This document shows positions 52,328-60,754 of a stretch of 64,000 nt of DNA, piece after piece. Each line of letters starts with the position of its first letter. The first letter of the stretch is position 1. The notes under the pieces were generated by a model. The model was not told the origin of the DNA. It saw only the letters and a list, made by a program, of their open reading frames with translations, and did not search any database. The DNA comes from Candidatus Gastranaerophilales bacterium (GTDB lineage: Bacteria > Cyanobacteriota > Vampirovibrionia > Gastranaerophilales > Gastranaerophilaceae), in assembly GCA_910587055.1 (NCBI GenBank), contig CAJUKY010000007.1:23037-87036 (forward strand), given 5' to 3'. The translations under genes and the position numbers were made by a program.

Positions 52328-53398
52328 TTAATTAAAATCTTGAATTATGATATTTTCAAATTCATCAAGCAGATTTTCTTCTTTAACTTTCTTAATTAAA
52401 ACACCTTTTTTAAAGATATATCCTTCGCCGATTGCACCCGCTACGCCATAATCCGCATCTTTTGCTTCATTGGGTCCGTTAACGGGACATCCCATTGTTG
52501 CAATTGTAACAGATTGTTTCATTTTTTTAAATCGTTCATCAAATTTATTTTTAAATCTCTCTTCCACGCGGTGCGCCAAGCCGATTAAATCAATTTGACA
52601 TCTTCCGCAGGTAGGGCAGGATATAAAATTTATACCTTCGCTCCTGAGCTTCAAAGCTTTTAAAATATCAAGGCCCGCTTTTACCTCTTCAACAGGATTT
52701 TCCGTTAAAGAAACCCTGATTGTATCCCCTATTCCTTGAGACAACAAGCTGCCAAGCCCTATGGCAGATTTTATTATACCGCCTCTTAAGGTTCCGGCCT
52801 CCGTCACTCCTAAATGAAGGGGATAAGGTATTTTTTCATAAATCATTCTGTAAGCATCTATTGTTGTCTGTACATCCGATGATTTTAAAGACACCTTAAT
52901 TAAATGAAAATCATTATCTTCCAGAATTTTAATATGATCCATAGCGCTTTTTACCATTTTCTGCGCAAGAGTCATATTTTTATCTTCAATTAAATATTTT
53001 TCTAAAGAACCGCCGTTTACGCCTATTCTTATAGGAGTCTGTGTTTTTTTTGCCATATCAACCACTTTTTTAACATGGTCTTCCCCGCCTATATTCCCAG
53101 GGTTTAAACGCAGCGCATCAATCCCTGCTTCCATTGCAGAAAGCGCCAGTCTGTAGTCAAAGTGAATATCCGCAACAAGCGGCACGGGGCTTTTTTGTTT
53201 AATTTCTTTCAATGCAGCGGCACAGTCTTTATTTAAAACGGCAAGACGCACAATATCACAGCCCGCATCCGCAAGCTCTTTTATCTGAGACAAAGTGGCT
53301 TCAATGTTATCCGTTTTTGTATTTGTCATGGATTGAACGGATACGGGCGCCCCGCCGCCGATTTTTATATCCCCTATTTTTATTTGAATCTTTTCCAT
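52328..53398 (-). CDS. ispG: 4-hydroxy-3-methylbut-2-enyl diphosphate synthase
   Basis: IspG/GcpE of the MEP isoprenoid pathway (356 residues). VSVQSMTNTKTDNIEATLSQI, ADIHFDYRLAL, LRLNPGNIG and IRIGVNGGSL define the TIM barrel. The 4Fe-4S ligands are in SCPTCGRCQIDL and in ATMGCPVNGPNEAKDADYG, with the essential Glu in NGPNE. It uses reduced ferredoxin or flavodoxin to make HMBPP. Divergent from the phosphodiesterase gene, with only 43 bases between the two start codons. Confidence 0.96.
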   Translation of the reverse strand: MEKIQIKIGDIKIGGGAPVSVQSMTNTKTDNIEATLSQIKELADAGCDIVRLAVLNKDCAAALKEIKQKSPVPLVADIHFDYRLALSAMEAGIDALRLNPGNIGGEDHVKKVVDMAKKTQTPIRIGVNGGSLEKYLIEDKNMTLAQKMVKSAMDHIKILEDNDFHLIKVSLKSSDVQTTIDAYRMIYEKIPYPLHLGVTEAGTLRGGIIKSAIGLGSLLSQGIGDTIRVSLTENPVEEVKAGLDILKALKLRSEGINFISCPTCGRCQIDLIGLAHRVEERFKNKFDERFKKMKQSVTIATMGCPVNGPNEAKDADYGVAGAIGEGYIFKKGVLIKKVKEENLLDEFENIIIQDFN

Positions 53399-53426
53399 AA
53401 AACTGCTTCTTTCTTTTATTTTTTTA

Positions 53427-53442
53427 TGTTAAAATCATACCA
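53427..53442 (+). promoter_or_regulatory. Extended -10 promoter of a leaderless transcript
   Basis: TG-T-TAAAAT (53427-53435) ends six bases before ATG 53442, so transcription should start at or next to the A of the start codon. No ribosome site precedes the ATG. Confidence 0.6.
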
Positions 53443-54191
53443 TGAAAATTGCTGTTATTTCAGATATACACGGAAACAAACTCGCACTGGATGCGGTTTT
53501 AGAAGATATTAAAAAGCAAAATTGCGATAAAATATTCTGCCTCGGCGATATTGCAATGGCAGGATATGACCCGAATTATACCATTGAAAAAATGATGGAA
53601 ATGCAGATTACCATGGGCCGCAATTTTGAAATTATTCAAGGTAACACGGATAAATTAATTGCACAGTATTCGGATACAAAATTTTTAGAAGTAAGCAAAA
53701 AATCTTCTCCTATGGCACATGCCCTTGCAAATGACGTTTTAATAATCAAAAAAGAAAATGTTAATTTTTTAAAGGGTTTGCCGCAGGATAAAATGGTAGA
53801 CATAAAATACAAAAAAAGGACAATGAGGCTTCATCTGGTACATGGTTCTCCAAGGCGTCAGGATGAAAATATTTATCCTTACCTTGAAATGAGCAAGGTT
53901 GAAAGCATTGTTTCAAGGTCATTTTCAGATGTTGTTTTCTGCGGGCACACGCATATTCCCTGCGGTTTTGTTTTAAATTCAGGGCAGCAGGTAATAAATG
54001 TCGGAAGTGTCGGACGTTCCATGATTCCTGCAAGAATGCCTGTTTATGTTGTTTTAGAAATAAATGATAACGGAACATTTGAAATTGAGCATAAATTTAT
54101 AAATTATGACAATAAAAAAGTAAGCAGGCTAATAGCAAGCAGAGGGTTTACGGGAGCAGACGAGCTTGCAAAAATGTTTTTAGCGGAATAA
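53442..54191 (+). CDS. Calcineurin-like metallophosphoesterase, YfcE/MJ0936-like
   Basis: Metal-binding blocks in order: SDIHGNKLAL, CLGDIAMAGYDP, QGNTDKLI, LVHGSPRR and CGHTHIPCG. 249 residues, soluble. Enzymes of this type cleave phosphodiesters of small molecules; the substrate is unknown. The mRNA appears leaderless. A TPR gene follows 19 bases downstream on the same strand. Confidence 0.85.
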   Translation: MKIAVISDIHGNKLALDAVLEDIKKQNCDKIFCLGDIAMAGYDPNYTIEKMMEMQITMGRNFEIIQGNTDKLIAQYSDTKFLEVSKKSSPMAHALANDVLIIKKENVNFLKGLPQDKMVDIKYKKRTMRLHLVHGSPRRQDENIYPYLEMSKVESIVSRSFSDVVFCGHTHIPCGFVLNSGQQVINVGSVGRSMIPARMPVYVVLEINDNGTFEIEHKFINYDNKKVSRLIASRGFTGADELAKMFLAE

Positions 54192-54210
54192 TGGATTTTA
54201 AGGATAAATA

Positions 54211-55392
54211 ATGGCACAAGACATACAGGATATTCATAACAGCGCCTCCGATGCTATGGCAGAAGGCAACACACAAAAAGCAATAGAATTGTATAACGAA
54301 ATTTTAACAATTCAGCCGACTGATGAAATTGCTCTCGGACAATTAATGGATTTATACTTTGAAACCGATAAATTTCAATATTATTTATGCAGAGCAAATT
54401 ACAACGTTGTAAATCAAAAATTTGAACACGCTATAAATGACACCAAAAAGGCATTAAATATTGACCCGAATTCAATTGATGCAAGGGTTAAGCTTGCCCG
54501 TCTTTACCGCGTTGCAAATAAAAATTTAAAATCAATTGATGAATTTAATAAAATAATTGAACTTTCTCCGGATTTAAAAGAAGGCTATCTTGAACTTATT
54601 GATTTATATACAATAGAAGATGCCAAGGAAAGTGCTGTCGGTATTGCAAGAAAGGCCGCAGAACAATTCCCCGATGATATAGGGTTTAAAAATGTTGTTG
54701 CAAAATTATATTATGATTTGGGAATGTATAAAGAAGCGCTTGATTTTGTAACGGATAAAAATTTAAAAACCAAAATTTTACTGCAGGACGGGCAGAATGA
54801 AGAAGCAAAAGCCGTTCTCGACACAATGAACCCGCAGATTAAAGATGAAAAAGCGGCATATAAGCTTTTGCTTGCCGAATATTTTTACAATAAAGATGAT
54901 TTTAATGCTTCACTTGAAGCCGTTGAAGACTATATCAGGCTTATGGGCCCGAATGCCGTATCATTCCAGATGAAAGCGCTCTGTTATGAAGGCCTCGGGG
55001 ATGAATTTATGGCAGCAGTAAACTTTGGCTATATGAAAAAAGCACAGAATAAAAATGACGAAGCCATTGTTGAATTTAACCATGCGCACTCTTTAAACAG
55101 AGAAGATAAAAACGTACTTATTGAGCTTGCAAATCTTTATATGAATCTTGGTGAAAAATATACTGCAATGGATTTTTGGAATGCGGTATATGAATTAGAC
55201 GGCGATTCTCACGCTAAACAAATTCTCGGAGATTTTTATTTTAATGAAGGCGATTATGCGATGGCTGAAAAATACGGCAAAGTAAAAGAAGGCAAAAATC
55301 TGCCTGACGCTCAAAATAAAAGTTATAACGAAGCGGAAGTTGAAGATGAAGGCTTGATAGAAAAAATTATCAGCTTCTTTACAAGAAAATAA
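54211..55392 (+). CDS. TPR-repeat protein
   Basis: 393 residues with about ten tetratricopeptide repeats spanning nearly the whole chain, for example EGNTQKAIELYNEILTIQP, HAINDTKKALNIDPNSIDA, KSIDEFNKIIELSP and EAIVEFNHAHSLNREDKN. No signal peptide or membrane helix; the C-terminal KIISFFTRK is amphipathic and might touch the membrane. A scaffold for protein contacts. Likely co-transcribed with the phosphoesterase. Confidence 0.85.
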   Translation: MAQDIQDIHNSASDAMAEGNTQKAIELYNEILTIQPTDEIALGQLMDLYFETDKFQYYLCRANYNVVNQKFEHAINDTKKALNIDPNSIDARVKLARLYRVANKNLKSIDEFNKIIELSPDLKEGYLELIDLYTIEDAKESAVGIARKAAEQFPDDIGFKNVVAKLYYDLGMYKEALDFVTDKNLKTKILLQDGQNEEAKAVLDTMNPQIKDEKAAYKLLLAEYFYNKDDFNASLEAVEDYIRLMGPNAVSFQMKALCYEGLGDEFMAAVNFGYMKKAQNKNDEAIVEFNHAHSLNREDKNVLIELANLYMNLGEKYTAMDFWNAVYELDGDSHAKQILGDFYFNEGDYAMAEKYGKVKEGKNLPDAQNKSYNEAEVEDEGLIEKIISFFTRK

Positions 55393-55516
55393 ACTTCATG
55401 CCTGTCTTTACCAATAGTTTTTACTGCAGGCTTTTTACTGCAGCTTTCCGTTATTTAATAAATGTCTTTGCGTTTAAACTTTTGTAACAATTTTGTTATA
55501 AAACTTTTCAAGTGCG

Positions 55517-55522
55517 TATAAT
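55517..55522 (+). promoter_or_regulatory. -10 element upstream of 55585-56286
   Basis: TATAAT at 55517-55522, 63 bases before the ATG, in a 192-base gap that also has a TTGTAACAA/TTTTGTTATAA hairpin-like stretch (about 55480-55502). Confidence 0.4.
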
Positions 55523-55584
55523 TTTTATCTTTATGAGTTTTGTATCAAATACAATTTACGACATAAAGGAATCCCCAAAATACA

Positions 55585-56286
55585 ATGAGAGTGAATTTGC
55601 AAGCAAACCCTTACGGGGTCTGCGGAACATATAATCATACCTTATACAATACATCTTTTCAGGGTAAAAAATTAAATAATTCCGATAAACCGAATAACGT
55701 TGTATCCCTGTACAGCAGCAGTACAGATGAACCGCAGCAGGATGAATTTGACTATCAGAATGAGCTTGATGAAGCATATGAAGACGGATACCGCGACGGC
55801 AAAAAATTCAAAGGCTTTTTAATGGGTGCAGGAATGGCATTTATTGCTTTTCTTCAAGCACTCGGTATTTACGGTGATTTAGAAACAAGAAATTCCCTTA
55901 TGGAATATCAAAATGCGCAAAATCAGTATTTAGAAGACTCTCTTGAAAGAAAAATTGAAATCCTCTCTCAAGATATGCACCTTGAGCACGAGGCAATTGC
56001 AAGCACACTTGCAGATATTAAAACGCTGCTTGATGAATTGAATGAACAAAAAAATAATTTAATTCAGCAAATAAATGCACTGCCTGAAGATAGCGCGGAA
56101 GCACAGGAATTAAAAGAAGAATTACAAATTCTTGAAGAGCAGTATAAAATTATTGAAAAAAAATATCAGGAATTTATGTCAGAATACCTGAAGCAACGCG
56201 GCAATGATAATGAAGACAATAATAATCAAAACGAAAGTAAGCCCGCTTCGCCGGATAATGTTAATATCCGCTCACTTCCGGCATAG
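55585..56286 (+). CDS. Single-TM coiled-coil protein, unknown
   Basis: 233 residues. The N-terminus has TLYNTSFQGKKLNN, an acidic stretch EDGYRDGKK, one hydrophobic helix (about 75-92, LMGAGMAFIAFLQALGIYG), then a long coiled coil (about 100-210) and an Asn/Asp-rich tail. No cleavable signal peptide. The plan (short N-terminal tag, one helix, long second part) recalls the proteins at 3253 and 5067, though sequence identity is not evident. Converges tightly (1 base) with the serpin-like gene. Confidence 0.65.
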   Translation: MRVNLQANPYGVCGTYNHTLYNTSFQGKKLNNSDKPNNVVSLYSSSTDEPQQDEFDYQNELDEAYEDGYRDGKKFKGFLMGAGMAFIAFLQALGIYGDLETRNSLMEYQNAQNQYLEDSLERKIEILSQDMHLEHEAIASTLADIKTLLDELNEQKNNLIQQINALPEDSAEAQELKEELQILEEQYKIIEKKYQEFMSEYLKQRGNDNEDNNNQNESKPASPDNVNIRSLPA

Positions 56287-56287
56287 T

Positions 56288-57310
56288 TTATGATTTTACC
56301 AGATATTTTGCATCCCGTATTTTAACCATAAAATAAGGATTTTCGCGCCTTTCTTCTTTTATAAACAAAACAAACGGCTTATTAAAATAAAAATACCTTG
56401 GCTGAATTTCAGCCATAAGTGCACATTTTTCAAGCATAATCAAAGCCTCGTTTTTTAATTTGGCACCTTCATTATCAAGTGAAAATTCAACACTTTCAAT
56501 TGCTTTTGCAATTATAAAATCAGTTCCTTTTATTTCTTTATTTATTAAATCATCATAGCTTATAAGTTCTTTTATCTCAATGAAAGGTGCTAAAAATTTA
56601 TCATCCTCCCTGAAACTGTCCGGTTTAATTTTTTTCTGCAATTGCGCCCACAATTTATGTACGGATTTTTCTTTCAAATCATTTTCAGATGGCATATATA
56701 AAATAACCTCATCTCCGGTTTTTGTTTTTAGAGATATTGCATAGTTATTTTCATCTTTATAAAAAAGCGGCTTTGTTTGCGCTTTAAAATATTCGGATTT
56801 TTCTTTTGTGCCGAAATATTTAAATTCTTCTTTTGAATTATTAAAAGGCAGGGGGTCCAATATTTCAAAACGTTTTAAAAATTCAATATTCTTTTTCACC
56901 ATTGCATAAAGGATTATATCCTCTTCACACGGAGGCTCCCACTGAACCATATCAAGAATTGAGCTTTTCTCGTTAAATTTTTCTTTTATATCAGCTTCAA
57001 TTTTCTTCTTTGAAGCAGGAGTTCTTTTTACAACGGTATGATAATAAAATTTCTCATCAAGACGATTTTTAGGAGACTCGATGGCTTCAAGCGTATCAAC
57101 CATTGAAGAATGATACCCGATAAATTCCACCTTTCCTTTAACAATTTTTTCTTTTAAATCTTCAAAAACAAGCGGAAAAGCAGGTGTATACATATTCATG
57201 CCATAATCGGAATCTTTCATTTGCACATTTTGAAGCGCAAACACTCTGCCTGTTAAAATAATACCCGCCGCAAGCGCGGATAATATAAGGAATAAAACTG
57301 TTTTCTTCAT
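56288..57310 (-). CDS. Secreted protein with divergent serpin-like domain
   Basis: A signal peptide (residues 1-25) starts a 340-residue protein. The second half follows the serpin order: a strand with DEVILYMPSEND, a segment FLAPFIEIKELISYDDLI, then IIAKAIESVEFSLDNEGAKLKNEALIM in the place of the hinge (normally V.V.EEG..A.A), and finally FYFNKPFVLFIKEERRENPYFMVKI, which matches the conserved PFLFFIR...FMGRV end. The reactive-loop stretch is short and carries Glu/Lys, so inhibition of a protease is uncertain. The first half is not recognisable. GGGAG ribosome site. Confidence 0.5.
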   Translation of the reverse strand: MKKTVLFLILSALAAGIILTGRVFALQNVQMKDSDYGMNMYTPAFPLVFEDLKEKIVKGKVEFIGYHSSMVDTLEAIESPKNRLDEKFYYHTVVKRTPASKKKIEADIKEKFNEKSSILDMVQWEPPCEEDIILYAMVKKNIEFLKRFEILDPLPFNNSKEEFKYFGTKEKSEYFKAQTKPLFYKDENNYAISLKTKTGDEVILYMPSENDLKEKSVHKLWAQLQKKIKPDSFREDDKFLAPFIEIKELISYDDLINKEIKGTDFIIAKAIESVEFSLDNEGAKLKNEALIMLEKCALMAEIQPRYFYFNKPFVLFIKEERRENPYFMVKIRDAKYLVKS

Positions 57311-57426
57311 TGTTCTCCCGCTGTTTATTTACTCTGCCTTCTTATTTTCTCTGTATTTTACCATAAAAATTGCAACACTGCCCTGCTTATGTTATTATAT
57401 CTGAAATTATTTAAGGGAGAGTTTTT

Positions 57427-57711
57427 ATGAAAAAGATTTTACTTACTTTTGTTATTTTCGGAATGTTATCATCTGCAATGCCTTCATTTGCAGGCACACA
57501 CGGCACAAACGGCGAAGTATCCGGAAAATCGGTAGGCGCTGCAGCTTTATCACTTTTAATCTGGCCCGGTATCGGACAGGCTGTTAATGATAACGATTAT
57601 AAAAAGAATGTAACCCATGCTCTTTTAGGTTTAACAGGCATTTTCAGAATCTGGTCTTGCTATGATGCTCTTGTAGACAGAAAAGGCGGAGTTTGGGAAA
57701 ATAGAATTTAG
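57427..57711 (+). CDS. Small secreted or membrane protein
   Basis: 94 residues: a signal peptide (1-22, ending SFAG), a Gly/Thr-rich stretch, then two hydrophobic segments (ALSLLIWPGIGQAVN and THALLGLTGIFRIWSCYDAL). The WPGIGQ...N turn between helices hints at a small hairpin membrane protein. No family assigned. AAGGGAG ribosome site and its own terminator. Confidence 0.65.
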   Translation: MKKILLTFVIFGMLSSAMPSFAGTHGTNGEVSGKSVGAAALSLLIWPGIGQAVNDNDYKKNVTHALLGLTGIFRIWSCYDALVDRKGGVWENRI

Positions 57712-57765
57712 CCATAGAATTTCATTAATGAAATTCAGCGGCAAATTTTAGAATTCATAGCAATT

Positions 57766-57803
57766 AAAAAATACCCTCCTGATTTTGGAAGGGTATTTTT
57801 TTT
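57766..57803. terminator. Bidirectional terminator
   Basis: AAAAAATACCC-TCC (from 57766) pairs with GGAAGGGTATTTTTT (to 57803) between convergent genes 57427-57711 and 57805-58023. Confidence 0.8.
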
Positions 57804-57804
57804 A

Positions 57805-58023
57805 TTATTTTAAAAGTTCATAAGGTTCAACTTTAAGCGCATCGGCAATTTTCCCGAGAGTTTCCATGCTTGGCATTTTTCTTCCGACCTCTATAGACTG
57901 AAGAAAGTCTTCAACAATGTCCGCCTGAATGCTTAACTCAAATTGGGTAAGCTTCAGCTCCTTTCTGTATTTTTTTATATTATTGCCAAGATTTTCTTTA
58001 ATTTTTTCTAAACCGCTTGTCAT
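57805..58023 (-). CDS. XRE-family HTH regulator (copy A)
   Basis: 72 residues, one HTH_3 domain: IKKYRKELKLTQFELSIQA, VEDFLQSIEVGRKMPSMETL and GKIADALKVEPYELLK. It is nearly identical in layout to the gene just upstream (58038-58256), and the two ends are similar at DNA level, so they arose by tandem duplication. The start is 14 bases after the upstream stop with no clear ribosome site. DNA-binding repressor or activator; the target is probably the shared promoter region. Confidence 0.85.
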   Translation of the reverse strand: MTSGLEKIKENLGNNIKKYRKELKLTQFELSIQADIVEDFLQSIEVGRKMPSMETLGKIADALKVEPYELLK

Positions 58024-58037
58024 ATTTATCTTAATAT

Positions 58038-58256
58038 TTATTTTAAAAGTTCATAAGGTTCTACTTTAAGTGCATCGGCAATTTTCCCTAACACATGCAG
58101 ACTCGGCATTCTTCTGCCGGTTTCAATAAATTGTATATGGTCATGTGTAACATCAGCCTGAATACTCAGCTCATATTGCGTCCATTTCAAGGCTTTTCTG
58201 TATTTTTTTATATTTATTTTAAGATTTTCTTTTATTTTTTCCGTACCACTTGTCAT
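58038..58256 (-). CDS. XRE-family HTH regulator (copy B)
   Basis: 72 residues: IKKYRKALKWTQYELSIQA, THDHIQFIETGRRMPSLHVL and GKIADALKVEPYELLK, single HTH_3 domain. Tandem paralogue of 57805-58023; a third copy is at 61727-61945. It faces a 62-residue gene across 65 bases. The upstream sequence TTTAGCAT-TAATAT-AAAAAT-ATG places a -10 six bases before the ATG, so a leaderless mRNA. The same arrangement precedes the third copy, supporting autoregulation through a shared operator. Confidence 0.88.
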   Translation of the reverse strand: MTSGTEKIKENLKINIKKYRKALKWTQYELSIQADVTHDHIQFIETGRRMPSLHVLGKIADALKVEPYELLK

Positions 58257-58290
58257 ATTTTTATATTAATGCTAAAGTAAAAATAAAAAA
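58257..58290. promoter_or_regulatory. Divergent promoter/operator of XRE copy B and the 62-residue gene
   Basis: Minus strand: -10 TAATAT (58263-58268) six bases before XRE ATG 58256. Plus strand: TGCTAAAGT (about 58270-58278) faces the 62-residue gene. The block TTAGCAnTAA.ATAAAA.TATG is shared (19 of 23 bases) with the region before 61727. Confidence 0.5.
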
Positions 58291-58321
58291 CTGACATAAA
58301 GTAAGTAAATAAGGAGAACCC

Positions 58322-58510
58322 ATGCCGGATAACAAAGCATATGAAAAAATTGCAAACAAACTTGCAGATATCCATGAAAAATTTACGGAAATTGAACAAA
58401 TTGCAAATGTTATCAATATCTATACAAAAGAAAATTGTTACGAAATGATACCGTTAGTTAACATTCTTGATACAAAAATTAACGACGCATCAAAAATTTT
58501 TGAAAGCTGA
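58322..58510 (+). CDS. 62-residue partner of XRE regulator
   Basis: Function unknown. Helical, with KIANKLADIHEKFTEIEQI forming a coiled-coil-like part and a second motif YEMIPLVNILDTKIND. AAGGAG ribosome site. It is divergent from XRE copy B. A homologue in the same relation to XRE copy C (61482-61667) keeps both motifs (FVNKLAYIDDKIGEIETI and YELIPIINILNTKIDN), so this is a real conserved gene and the pair is a module. The size and arrangement would fit an anti-regulator, or the small partner of a toxin-antitoxin-like pair. Confidence 0.75.
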   Translation: MPDNKAYEKIANKLADIHEKFTEIEQIANVINIYTKENCYEMIPLVNILDTKINDASKIFES

Positions 58511-58545
58511 TTTTAAGACCGCACAATATCTAACTCGCATAATTT

Positions 58546-59496
58546 TTACGGATTATAATAATCTGCAATATCATCTTCCGTAAGTTTATCGGTTGTAATT
58601 CCCTTGCAATCATATGAAGCAAGGGTTTCTATTTCATCGGAATCATCCACGGTCCACACTTCAAAATCAAAACCGGCTTCTTTTAACATATTGCTTGATT
58701 TTTCAGATATTTTCGCCGATTTTATATCAAGAAATACTTCGTTTTCATCTGTTTTTAAACCGTTTAAAATATCGATTATATTTTGGTTTACATCTTTTTT
58801 TGTAAGATACCCGAGCCTTGCATTGGGAACGGTTTGCGCCATTGTTTCCAGATAATCCGAATTAAAGCTGATCCACGTTACCTTATCACTCAATCCTACA
58901 TCTTTAACAGCATCTGCAAGCTTTTGAGCCTTTTCACTGTCAAAATCCGTTGTCTCTTTTAATTCAACATACAAATTTAAATTATAATCATTCGCACAAT
59001 CTAAAACTTCATTAAAAGAAGGTATTTTTGTACCCTTAAAGTCATCTGAATACCATGAGCCGAAATCATACTTTAAAAGTTCATCATAAGTTAAATTTGA
59101 GCATTTTCTGGGCCAGAAAAGACGCCACCCGTTTTCTCTTCTTGCGGTTCTGTTTATTGTTTCATCATGCAAAATAACGGGCACCTCGTCTTTTGTCCAT
59201 TCAACATCGCATTCTATCGTATTGTATCCTTTTTCGGCAGCCGAAATAAAAGCAGCAATCGTATTTTCAGGAGCATTTTCCGTATATCCCCTGTGGGCAA
59301 TTATTTTTATTCTGTCTTCATTATTTTTTTCTTCAACAGTATCAACTTCATTAATATTTGAAGTATTTTTTGAAAAAACAACCTCATCAAAAATATTATT
59401 AAACTGTACGGAAAATGGGGATACAGCCTTTTGAACGCCCGTTCCCGCACTATAATTTATGCCGCTTATATTGCTATTGATACTATTTATGCTCAT
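58546..59496 (-). CDS. Glycerophosphodiester phosphodiesterase with N-terminal extension
   Basis: The GDPD domain starts at about residue 66: IIAHRGYTENAPENTIAAF holds the catalytic His and metal Glu, GYNTIECDVEWTKDEVPVILHDETINRT the second His and acidic ligands, then LYVELKETTDF and VWTVDDSDEIETLASYDCKGITTDKL (split here at VWTVDDSDE). It hydrolyses glycerophosphodiesters to glycerol-3-phosphate and an alcohol. The first 65 residues are Asn/Ser-rich with SPFSVQFNNIFDEVVF and no signal peptide, which is unusual for UgpQ-like enzymes. Short leader with TATAAA about 11 bases before the ATG. Confidence 0.88.
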   Translation of the reverse strand: MSINSINSNISGINYSAGTGVQKAVSPFSVQFNNIFDEVVFSKNTSNINEVDTVEEKNNEDRIKIIAHRGYTENAPENTIAAFISAAEKGYNTIECDVEWTKDEVPVILHDETINRTARRENGWRLFWPRKCSNLTYDELLKYDFGSWYSDDFKGTKIPSFNEVLDCANDYNLNLYVELKETTDFDSEKAQKLADAVKDVGLSDKVTWISFNSDYLETMAQTVPNARLGYLTKKDVNQNIIDILNGLKTDENEVFLDIKSAKISEKSSNMLKEAGFDFEVWTVDDSDEIETLASYDCKGITTDKLTEDDIADYYNP

Positions 59497-59573
59497 AAAT
59501 TGTTTTCTTTATATAAATATAAAGGCGCACATTTTAAAAAAATTGCTTTTTGTTTACAGTCAGACATTTTTAA

Positions 59574-60266
59574 TTATTTTACATTTTGAAAACTTTCAAT
59601 AATATATTTCATAATTTCTTCATCAGGCAATGTATCATCAAGCGCAATGGTTATCCAGTATTTTTTATTCATATGATAAGCAGGATAAAATCCCTCTTTT
59701 TTAATAAGATTTTGAATTTTATTATTCTCAAGTTTTAAATTTATAATATCGATATTACCTTTGGCTTCGGGAATGATTTTATTCTTTTTGACATTCATAA
59801 TCAGCCCGAACCATTTGTCACCGGCTTCCTTTCTAAAAACCGCGGCATCGGAGGCAGTTTTTTGACCTTTCCATGGAAAATCCGGCGCAACATTATATTT
59901 TTGATAAATTAAATCACAAATCCTGTTTGCCTGTTTCGATATGAAATATTTTTCATTAAAACAATTTTTTAAAATATCCTTGAGAATATTTTCATATTCA
60001 GCCCTGACATTTGAAGAAAATCCGTCTGTTTGATATTCTTTCCTTAAAGGAAGATATTCTTCACCGTTTGCCGTATCATATACTTTGCCGCTCACACCGC
60101 CGTTTTTATCAATTTTTATAATACATTTAAATTCACCGTTCATAAATTCTTTTTCAAACACAAACTCTGCAGTGTTTTTATCCGTATGCGGCACTAATAT
60201 AAAACCGTACCTTTTAATTTTGCTCAAATCAGGCTTTGCTTTTTTGAAAATTTCATCTTCAAGCAT
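59574..60266 (-). CDS. MmcQ/YjbR-family protein
   Basis: The C-terminal half (about 115-230) has the YjbR pattern: YNVAPDFPWKGQKTASDAAVFR (FPW motif), KWFGLIMNV, INLKLEN, GFYPAYHMNKKYWITI and LPDEEIMKYIIESF. The N-terminal half (about 1-110) resembles the extra domain found in longer family members. YjbR folds like CyaY and is often called DNA-binding, but its function is not settled. Soluble. Confidence 0.8.
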   Translation of the reverse strand: MLEDEIFKKAKPDLSKIKRYGFILVPHTDKNTAEFVFEKEFMNGEFKCIIKIDKNGGVSGKVYDTANGEEYLPLRKEYQTDGFSSNVRAEYENILKDILKNCFNEKYFISKQANRICDLIYQKYNVAPDFPWKGQKTASDAAVFRKEAGDKWFGLIMNVKKNKIIPEAKGNIDIINLKLENNKIQNLIKKEGFYPAYHMNKKYWITIALDDTLPDEEIMKYIIESFQNVK

Positions 60267-60327
60267 AATTTATCCCGTAGAATACCTGTTGATATTATAG
60301 CAAAGATATCAAAGCGTTCTCATTTTA

Positions 60328-60336
60328 TGCTAAAAT
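60328..60336 (+). promoter_or_regulatory. Extended -10 promoter for fluC/crcB
   Basis: TG-C-TAAAAT (60328-60336), 21 bases before ATG 60358, with AAAGGAG at 60345-60351 in between. No room for a fluoride riboswitch. Confidence 0.55.
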
Positions 60337-60357
60337 AGCCTTGCAAAGGAGAAATAA

Positions 60358-60729
60358 ATGTTGTTAAAGATTGTTTCAATATTTATAGGAAGCGGATTTG
60401 GCGGAATATTAAGATTTTTAATAAGTATATCTGCTAAAAAATTTCTTGCCGCACCAATTTTTGGCACATTATTTGCAAATATTATCGGGTGTTTTCTTAT
60501 AGGTCTTGTTTTTGGTTTAACTGTAAACAAAGGTGATTTCTTGCCTCAAACATTAACCCTCTTTATTACCGCAGGATTCTTGGGAGGCCTTACAACATTC
60601 AGCACACTTAACCTTGAAGTATTTGAGCTTATCAAAGAAGGAAAGGTATTATACGGCGCTTTATATATGATATTAAGCTGCATCCTCGGGCTTTTATTTA
60701 CATACTTAGGATATTCCCTTGCGAAATAA
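60358..60729 (+). CDS. crcB: Fluoride channel CrcB/FluC
   Basis: 123 residues, four helices. GSGFGGILRFLIS, GTLFANIIGCFLIGL and ITAGFLGGLTTFSTLNLEV are the Fluc signatures, including the conserved Asn of the pore and the TTFST break that binds Na+. It forms a dual-topology dimer that exports fluoride. Single gene with its own promoter. Confidence 0.93.
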   Translation: MLLKIVSIFIGSGFGGILRFLISISAKKFLAAPIFGTLFANIIGCFLIGLVFGLTVNKGDFLPQTLTLFITAGFLGGLTTFSTLNLEVFELIKEGKVLYGALYMILSCILGLLFTYLGYSLAK

Positions 60730-60754
60730 TAAATTATTATACTGTTTAAGAAAT

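Noticed and set aside
60267..60357. Fluoride riboswitch before crcB
   Set aside because: Only about 20 bases lie between promoter and start; no pseudoknot sequence visible.
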